64,000 nt of DNA from assembly GCA_029204225.1 (NCBI GenBank), contig CM055102.1:2214516-2278515 (forward strand), written 5' to 3'. The notes below the pieces were generated by a model. The model was not told where the DNA came from. It saw only the letters and a program-made list of their open reading frames with translations, and made no database searches. Source of the stretch: Diphasiastrum complanatum (Eukaryota > Streptophyta > Lycopodiopsida > Lycopodiales > Lycopodiaceae). Positions 56,626 to 64,000 of the stretch are shown one piece after another. Both the position numbers and the translations under genes were made by a program. Every line of letters starts with the position of its first letter. Position 1 is the first letter of the stretch.

Positions 56626-58987
56626 CTCCCTCTTCAACATTGGATGCTAGTTTCAACATAGTCTTTGAGCACATTCCAGGATTAGATCTATGCATTAAAT
56701 ATAGGTCCTTTCCCAATGGTTTGGTGAAGATATCAGCCACACACTCCTTTGAAGAGACATGTTGAAGCTCCACCTCTTTGGCAATGACTTGATCTCTCAC
56801 AAAATGGTGAGCAATCTCAATGTGCTTGCTCCTTGCATGAAAAACAGGATTGCTTGCCAAGCTTTGGGCTGAAAGGTTATCACAAAGTATGATTGGAGTC
56901 TTCTCTGGTTCCAGCAAGTGAAGATCCAATAACATCCTCTTGATCCAAAGAATCTCCTTGGTGCATGTTGTTAATGCCTTGTACTCGGCTTCGGTGGAAG
57001 ATAGAGAGATAGTTGGTTGCTTCTTTGATAGCCATGAGACCACTCCATCTCCAAGATAGATTGCAAAGGCACTTGTTGACTTCCTATCCATTTGATCACC
57101 TGCAAAATCTGAATATGAAAATCCACAAAGGTTAGGTGTAGTACCTCCATACAAGATGCCAAAATCTCTAGATCCCGAGATGTATCTAAGTACTCTCTTT
57201 CCTAGCTTCCAATGAGCCTCACCAGGATCTTGCATAAATTGACTTAGTTTACCAACCACAAAGCTTAGATCAGGTCTTGTGATGGTTAACCATATAAGAG
57301 ATCCTATTAGCTTTCTATAGAGAGTAATGTCCTTGAAGGATCTTTCATTACTTCTTGTAGTTAGCTTTACATTTGATTCCATAGGAGTAGAAACAACTTT
57401 ACAATCTTCCATATGAAACCTTTTTAGAATAGAGTTAACATACTTTTCTTGACATATGAATGTAGATTTAGAAGTTCTAATAATCTCTATTCCTAAGATA
57501 TAATGAAGTTTACCAAGATCTTGAATTTCAAACTCTCTTTTGAGTGCCATCTTGATTTCATCTATATCTAGATTGTTACCACCACTTAAGATAATGTCAT
57601 CAACATAGATCAAAAGTAAAGTGATATCATTTTCATTCAATCTAAAGTAGAGAGAATGATCATACTCACTCATAACAAAGTTTTGAGAAAGTAAGAAGGA
57701 ATTGAGCTTAGCATACCAACTCCTTGGTGCTTGCTTTAGCCCATACAAACTCTTTTGGAGATAGCACACATGATTAGGCTCATCATGTGAAACATAGCCC
57801 TCGGGTTGCTCCATGTAAATATCTTCTTCAAGATCACCATTCAAGAAGGCATTAGTAATATCCATTTGCCACATATCCCAATCATAAAGAGTTGCAAGAG
57901 AGATTAGGATTCGAATAGTTACCATCTTTGCCACGGGTGCAAAGGTCTCATCATAGTCAATACCATATTCTTGAGCATACCCCTTTGCCACCAACCTTGC
58001 CTTGTACTTGTTGATTGATCCATCTTGATTTGTCTTGATCTTGAAGATCCACTTACAACCAATTGCCTTCTTGTCCTTTGGAAGCTTTACCAACCTCCAT
58101 GTGTTGCTTTTGATGAGTGCTTGATGCTCATGATCCATGGCTTGGATCCATTCCTTCTTTTGAATTGCTTCACCTACACAAGTTGGTTCATCAAAAGAGG
58201 TAAGAAAAGCAAAGTTAGAGTTGTCCACCACTTGCTTTCCTTTTTCATCATAGGTTAGCCTTGATGGCTTAGCCCTTTGCCTTTGAGTCTTCCTTGAAGT
58301 TTGCTTTGGAGTGGCATCTCCATCTTCATCCAAGACATCTTGCACATCATGATGATTAGTAGGCACATCAACATCAACATCAACCACATTGGAAACATTC
58401 TCTTCATGAAAGATGACATCCCTACTTATGACAACTTTCTTTGTAGAAGGAATGTACACTTTGTAAGCCTTGCTTACTTCACTATAGCCAACAAACACAC
58501 CCTTCTTTGATGAAGGATCTTCTTTAGTTCTATCATCAAGTGTGATATTGACAAAACATGTACATCCAAAGATCCTACAATGCTTGACACTCGGCCTTCT
58601 ACCATAAAGAACCTCATGAGGAGTTTTACCATCCAAGGAAGCACTTGTCCATCTATTACATAGATAGTTAGCACATGCTAAAGCTTCCCCCCAAAAAGAC
58701 TTAGCAAGATTAGCATGTAGTCTCATTGCCTTGGCACATTCACAAAGGGTTCTATTCTTCCTCTCGGCCACTCCATTCTGTTGTGGAGTCCTAGGACTAG
58801 ACATCTCCCTCTTAATCCCATGTGCTATACAAAAGTCTTTGAACCTATTTGAGGTGTATTCCCCTCCATTATCAGATCTTAAGCATTTGATCTTTGTATT
58901 GAATTGGTTTTCCATTTCATTCTTGAACTTGACAAATGCAGCAAACACTTCATCCTTACTTTTAAGAAGATAGATCCAAGTATACCT
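56621..58987 (-). pseudogene. Integrase core, RT and RNase H of copia B
   Basis: Open from the frameshift point to the stop inside the LTR border. It contains the integrase residues in RSDNGGEY and NGVAERKNRT, RT with NAFLNGDLEEDIYMEQ and YVDD, and RNase H with DFAGDQMDRKSTSAF and SSTEAEYKAL. It differs from A at a few residues: DITNAFL for DVTNAFL, QDPGEAH for QDPSEAH, CGFSYSDF for SGFSDSDF (the catalytic-region Asp of A is Tyr here), VELQH for VEPQH and SNPGM for SNLGM. All else looks functional. It can join Gag only through a frameshift. Confidence 0.92.
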
Positions 58988-60575
58988 AACTAAAGTCATC
59001 AATGAAAGTTGCATACATCTTTGCCCCACCATTGCTAGTTGTACTAGAAGAATGAATATCAGAATGCACTAGTTGAAAAGCTTCTTTAGATCTAGAAGTA
59101 GATCTAGAATAAGCAAGTCTATGAGATTTGGACAAGGCACAATGTTCACAAACACTATTGTTTGCAACAAGACTTTTAGGGAGACCAAGAACAAGCTCTT
59201 TCTTTGCCATTACCTCCAAAGATTTGAAGTTGGGATGGCCCAACCTCTTGTGCCAAACTTCTTGGTTTGTCAATTGCTCCCTAGCCATACATCCTTCATG
59301 ATTAGAGATCACACATGCATCAAGCTTGAAAAGTTTACCATGCCTCCTACCTTGAGCAATCAAGGATCCACATTTACTTATCAAACATGCATCTCCAATG
59401 AACTCCACATCAAGTCCTTTGTCAATCATTTGACTTACACTAAGCAAATTCTTAGTGATTGAAGGAATGTACAAAACATTTTCAAGATTTGCTTTCCTAT
59501 TTGTTGAAAGGGAAATAGGAATAGTGCCTATGCCTTTGATGTCACATTGACCATCATTTGCAGTGTAGATGATGTTACCTTCTCCCTCATAAGACAATAA
59601 GGATGTAAAGTATTCCTTATGTCTTGTCATGTGAGATGAGGCTCCACTATCAATCCACCAAGGATCATTATCATCTATGTTGGCTAACAAACTTGAAGTC
59701 ATAACAAGTGATTCACATGTGTTATGTTCTTCCTCATCTATTGTAAGATTTCCTTGCCTCTCTCCTTGCTCTCTTTTCTTCTTATAACATTCATTTGCAA
59801 AATGACCTTTTATCCCACAATAAAAGCACTTGAACTTTGACTTATTGTTCTTAGTAGAAGAGGAAGAGGAAGAGTGATCATCATGATCAAAGTTACCACC
59901 TTTGGACCATTTCCCTTTGCCTTTACCTTTGCCCTTGAATTTGCCTTTTGTGAAGAAAGCCTCTTCACCTCCACCTTGCAAGGATGCACCATCAAGCTTT
60001 GATTGCAACCTATGTTCTTCAGCCAATAAGATTTCTTGCAAGTCAACCACACTTGGCAAGACTCTTTGAATGGCAAAACTTTGCACAAGGTTAGCATGTT
60101 CATTTAGCAAACCATTCAACATAACTTGGACTATTTCACCATCTTTTATGTTCTCATCAATGCATGCTAAATCATCACTTAGGGACTTAACTCTCAAGAT
60201 AAATGCATGAGCACTTTCACCCTCTCTTTGCCTACTAGAAAATATTTGTCTCCTTAGGGTCAATACCCTAGATGTGGACTTTGATTCAAAGAGCTTCTTT
60301 AAGGCATTCCATGCCTCACTTGCACTTTGACACTTTCCAACTTCCTTGAGAAGTTCATTTGTAACATTCATTTTAATGATATGAAGAGCCCTTTTGGCCT
60401 TCTTATCAAACCTTTGTTGCTCTTGAAGTGTGAGAGGTCTCTCTTCAATTTCTGCAACTATGTCCATGAGTTCATTCAACTCAAGTAAGGACTCCATCCT
60501 CACTTTCCAAGTAGAGTAGTTTGATGAACTCAACCTTTCACTAGACTCTAGCATGATCCCACCATTGGAAGCCAT
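58986..60575 (-). pseudogene. Gag, protease and integrase N-terminus of copia B
   Basis: A complete first frame of 529 codons from MASNGGIMLESSERLSSSNY. Gag is followed by zinc knuckle CFYCGIKGHFANEC, protease DSGASSHMT and the integrase zinc domain with HKRLGHPN and CEHCALSKSH. It ends FIDDFS plus TAG, at exactly the same extra T as in A. Compared with the single-frame polyprotein of H, where FIDDYSRYCW reads straight through, this is a one-base insertion at the first catalytic Asp of integrase. Gag itself is intact and could be made as a protein together with protease. Confidence 0.93.
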
Positions 60576-61735
60576 GATTCTAATGTTTCTTCAACTTTTA
60601 GGTTCTGTCCTAAAGCACTTAGCACTCACTTTTCTCTCAACAAATGATAGATAAAGAGATCTATGAAGATTTAGGACCCTAAAACACTTCTATCTTGAAC
60701 CTAGATGGTTTCCAAGCATAGAAAGGAAGATTGAAACACATGCAACACTTTGCACACACTAAGAATGGATTACAAAATCAAACCAACCTGAACACACTCT
60801 TGCTTAAGCTCTCAAACTTTCCAGCAAGTGACCAAATCAAGTTATGGTGTGAAGAGTTACTTGCATTCTTAGAAAATACCCAAAACTAGGATGCCAAGAT
60901 TACCTAGTAATGAACAAACTTGATCAACATATGATCAACACACTAAGATATTGATTCAACCTGTAAAACCACATGTAAACCACACTTCTAAAAGTTTATA
61001 AACTCCAGCAAGTGATAAATACAAGATTTAGAGGTGAATGAATGAGCACACTTAGTGAATCACAAGACTAGCTTCACTATCTTGTCAAATCTTGGTGTTT
61101 AGATGTAGATCTAAGATCACTTCACATGAGAATGTTCCTCAACCTGTTAAGAACCTGAAAACACACTTGCATAATGGTTAACACCTTCCAGCAAATGCTC
61201 CAATCAAATTACATAAGGAGAGTTACTTACATGCTCAACAAAGTACACCAAAATTTATGCCAGAATTGATGACAATCTTTACAATATGCTCTTCACAATG
61301 GAGCTTACAATATGTTCACCCAAAAAAGGGGATCTTTCATCCAAATGGGAACTTTGCTCAGCCTTTAGGAGAATTACAACTCACTCAAAAGAGCATTTGT
61401 CATCCACTTAAGGAGAAGTTTCATCCACTTAAGGAGAGTGTTCATCCAAGAATGGAGATTGTCAACAATAGGATTGAAAAGAACATTGTTAGTATTGAAT
61501 ATGCACAAGCCTCACAATCACAAATGATTAGGTGTTATGATCTGATCCAAAATAGTTTCTTTTCAGTCTCTGATCTTCAATAGACCTGAAATATGCTTTT
61601 GATCCACAAGTTCAACTCACAAAACAAAGGTTAGTAAGATTTGATCAACAAAGCAATGCAAAATCATGCTAGAACTTGATCAAACATCCAAATATCACCA
61701 AAAATGGAATACTTACTGTATATAGAAGCCAACCA
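60576..61735 (-). other. Untranslated leader of copia B
   Basis: About 1.16 kb between PBS and gag start, with no conserved ORF. A short direct repeat CATCCACTTAAGGAGA occurs at about 61398 and 61422. Such long leaders carry packaging and dimerisation signals in related elements; none can be identified here. Confidence 0.8.
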
Positions 61736-61747
61736 GCTCTGATACCA
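61736..61747 (-). other. Primer binding site of B
   Basis: The minus-strand TGGTATCAGAGC directly follows the 5' LTR end and is complementary to the 3' end of initiator tRNA-Met. Confidence 0.93.
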
Positions 61748-62404
61748 TGTGAAAAATACAGATCCTAAGTGGATCTAAACTCCAAGATCATTGGCTTGAA
61801 TGCTTGCACTCCAAACTACATAAGCTAGGAATTGGCAACACATTCTATGCTACCTAGAATGCAAAGAACTTGATCAAAAAGCATTTATCACAAATGGAAA
61901 CTTCCATAAACATCAAGTGCGGCCCAAAATAGCATTATACAGTCCATAATACATCAGCCTATCACTTTTGGAAAGCACCTAAGATCATACACAATAGCTT
62001 GAAGACAATACACACAACAATGCTCTCAATGGAGGAAGAAACAATGACAATGATCTATTGATCTCAATGAAGCATACAAAAGGTTTCTCCAACCTGTTCT
62101 CCACGACTTCCCTACTATTTATGGATGAGGAAGATGACTCTCTCTCTCCTCTCTCTAGAAGGTACTTGACCCTAGATATTCCCTATATAGGAAAAATAGC
62201 TAAAAATGGCTTATATGACCAAAATACATCAAAATGGTCTCATTTTGAAGGGTATGAAGTTTGACACTTCATCATACTGAAAAAATACAGTAAATAAAAA
62301 CATTGTGGCCTGGTTCACACGTGTGAAACTCCAGAACCAAAACTATTTACAATTTTAGCCAATTTAGGCCTCAAACTAGCTAGGAAATGTTGACAATTTT
62401 CACA
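61748..62404 (-). repeat. 5' LTR of B
   Basis: 657 bp, identical to 55971-56625 except an extra CT in the CTCTCTCT run near 62140 and one C/T difference near 61920. Confidence 0.95.
62314..62327. promoter_or_regulatory. G-box palindrome in 5' LTR of B
   Basis: TTCACACGTGTGAA in the promoter-proximal U3 of the LTR that would drive element transcription. Confidence 0.6.
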
Positions 62405-62514
62405 ACCACTTCCTCCAAGAAGATCAAGCTGAGTGCAAACATAGCCCACAAGGTATACTCCTAAGTTTGTCTGTCTTTTAATGCAGGAACTGACAACTAT
62501 TGAAGACATGGTCA

Positions 62515-63985
62515 TTATTCGAAGCTCCTACTGGCTGCAATCTTATCAATCAGTGCAAATGGGTCTTTAAGATTAAGTACAATGCCAATGGAGCAATTGA
62601 TTGAAGGAAGGTATGACTAGTAGCATGAGGATTCTCTCAAATCCCCAATATCGACTACAACGAGATGTTCAATCTAGTAGTCAAACATTCATCAATCCAA
62701 ACTCTCCTATCGTAGGCTGTAGTAGTCGACCTCGAAGTACATCAGCTCGATGTACAGACAACTTATCTGAATGGAGTCATTGAAGAAGACATTTATATAT
62801 TACAGCTTGAATGATACATTCACGAAGGTATGAAGCATGTTGTCTGTAAGCTCCATTAGGCACTTTATGGCTTGAAACAATCAGCCAAACCTTGGTTTCA
62901 GAGGATCAAGACATTTTTCATCCAACACGATTTCCAATTCAACACTGTTGATTCTAATGTATATTTCAAGTCAGTGCATCAATCCTTCATTATCATCACC
63001 CTGTATGTCAATGATACGTTGCTCTTCAGCAACAATACCAATTTGGTAAAGGATGCTAAGCAGATGTTGTCTTCCAAATTTGACATCACTGATTTGGACG
63101 AAGCTCACTGGGTATTCAAATCCACAAAGAAAGAGTGAGATGACTGATATTTCTTACTCAACAAAGTTATCTTTACAACATTCTTATCAAACATAATCTT
63201 ATTAATTGTAAATTAGCTCACTGACCGATGAGCCAGTTTGTGATTGTTGAAGGACCACTGTCCTCAGACCAAGTAGGAAGAGGAGTAGATGAGAGAGTAT
63301 CCTTATCAATCGATACTTGGATCTCTCATGTATGCAATGGTCTGTACAAGACCTGATATCGCTTTTGTAGTTAGCTCACTCGGCCAATTCATGGCCAATC
63401 TTGGCATGACCCATTGGAGGGCTCTTATAAGAGTCATGAGATACATTTGAGCTACAACGGACCAGTGCATCAGTTATGGAGATGTCAACAATGACAATCT
63501 TCATCAGCTTAGTGGATATTCTGATGCAAGCTGGAGAGGACATGTAGATATTTGTAAATCCACATCTGGATTTACATTTTTCCCTCAATGACGGTCCTAT
63601 CTTTTGGAACAGTTGTAAGAAAACCTCTATTGCTCTTTCATCTATAGAAGCAGAGTATATTGTTGCCTCTCAATCTATTAAAGAAGCATTTTGGCTGAGA
63701 AATTTACTGTCAGACATTAGTCTGAATCAGCTCACCCAAACAATCATATTCTTTGATAATCAGAGTGCCATTGCCTTATCGACCAATCCTAGATCTCACT
63801 CTAGGAGTAAGCAATTGAGATTCGATATCACTATATCAGGGATAAGATTCTCGATAGAGAGGTAATCTTAACGTACTGTCGAATGCAAGACATGGTTCCA
63901 AATCTATTTACAAAGGCATTGAGCATTGATGCACACAATAAATTTTGTGCATTGCTTGCTTTGAAGATCAAGGCATTCATGGATC
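62515..63985 (+). pseudogene. Reverse transcriptase and RNase H of copia C2
   Basis: RT begins CKWVFKIKYNANGAID near 62555, then LDVQTTYLNGVIEEDIYI-type wording in broken frames near 62740, and ALYGLKQSAKPWFQRIKTFF near 62865. The catalytic box reads LYVNDTLLFSNN, so the first Asp of YVDD is Asn. RNase H follows: VCTRPDIAFVVSSLGQFMAN, SGYSDASWRGHVDICKSTSG, and the end ITISGIRFSIER, LFTKALSIDAHNKFCAL. Unlike C1 it keeps the RNase H tail. At least ten stops or shifts. It ends at the polypurine tract at the window edge. Confidence 0.82.
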
Positions 63986-64000
63986 CAGATTAGGGAGGGT

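Larger units (their letters stand above)
55971..62404 (-). mobile_element. Complete, very young Ty1/copia retrotransposon B
   Basis: A 6,434-bp element on the minus strand: 5' LTR 62404-61748, PBS, leader, gag, pol, polypurine tract, 3' LTR 56625-55971, flanked by ACCAC duplications. The two LTRs differ, as far as I can see, by one substitution and one CT unit. It shares with A the same single-base frameshift between Gag-protease and the integrase core. It lies in copia C2. Confidence 0.96.
55801..64000 (+). mobile_element. Ty1/copia element C2 (plus), interrupted by B
   Basis: C2 enters in the integrase-RT linker (55801-55970), is split by B, and resumes at 62405 with the end of the linker, RT, RNase H and polypurine tract at the window edge (AGATTAGGGAGGG). 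Comparison with C1 reversed around 23.5 kb gives a continuous match across the B insertion (AAGAAGATCAAGCTGAGTG versus C1 AGAAGATCAAGCCGAGTG). Gag and integrase are missing upstream. Many stops; an old copy. Confidence 0.82.

Overview
The window is plant nuclear DNA, AT-rich and made almost entirely of LTR retrotransposons nested in one another. I found no convincing host gene, no rRNA or tRNA gene and no CRISPR array. The element types (Ty1/copia, a chromodomain Ty3/gypsy, and Tat-like Ty3/gypsy with an extra ORF after integrase) and the nesting depth suggest a seed plant with a large genome, possibly a gymnosperm. The species cannot be read from the sequence. I use private letters for families: A and B are two copies of one copia family; C1/C2, D1/D2 and H are other copia families; E is a chromovirus; G, G2, G3, F and K are Tat-like gypsy elements.

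Layout. 1-4519: copia A (+), 5' end outside the window. 4520-5599: unexplained, with a coiled-coil coding remnant on the minus strand. 5600-14710: Tat-like G (+) with LTR remnant, PBS, repeat-bearing leader, gag, protease, RT, RNase H, integrase and the start of the extra ORF, all decayed. 14711-17405: Tat-like G3 (-), an LTR piece plus extra ORF. 17406-17933: RNase H/integrase fragment of F (+). 17934-18431: E LTR. 18432-21649: D1 (-). 21650-29826: copia C1 (-), interrupted by D2 (+) at 23656-28460. 29850-32154: E (+) RNase H, integrase, chromodomain and LTR start. 32155-40636: F (+) spacer and extra ORF, interrupted by complete copia H (33189-39300, target duplication CTGCA). 40637-about 50300: Tat-like G2 (-). 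50330-55620: rearranged pieces of Tat-like K, with two copies of its 3' end and LTR, each carrying a long (TC)n tract. 55801-64000: copia C2 (+), interrupted by complete, very young copia B (55971-62404, minus, target duplication ACCAC).

How the parts relate. Intact target duplications fix two nesting steps: B in C2 and H in F. Most coding regions carry stops, frameshifts or lost catalytic residues; A and B are the least damaged but share one identical frameshift. D has LTRs and a PBS but only scraps of copia-like coding sequence, so it is probably mobilised in trans.

The observations most worth following are: (1) a degenerate tandem array of about 150-170 bp in the Tat leader, in which two complementary short motifs alternate, with a different motif pair in the same places in a sister family; (2) a 14-bp G-box palindrome shared by the LTRs of three copia families; (3) Tat Gag proteins with several zinc knuckles of the short CX2CX3HX4C spacing; (4) a poorly characterised, fast-diverging extra ORF present in several versions.
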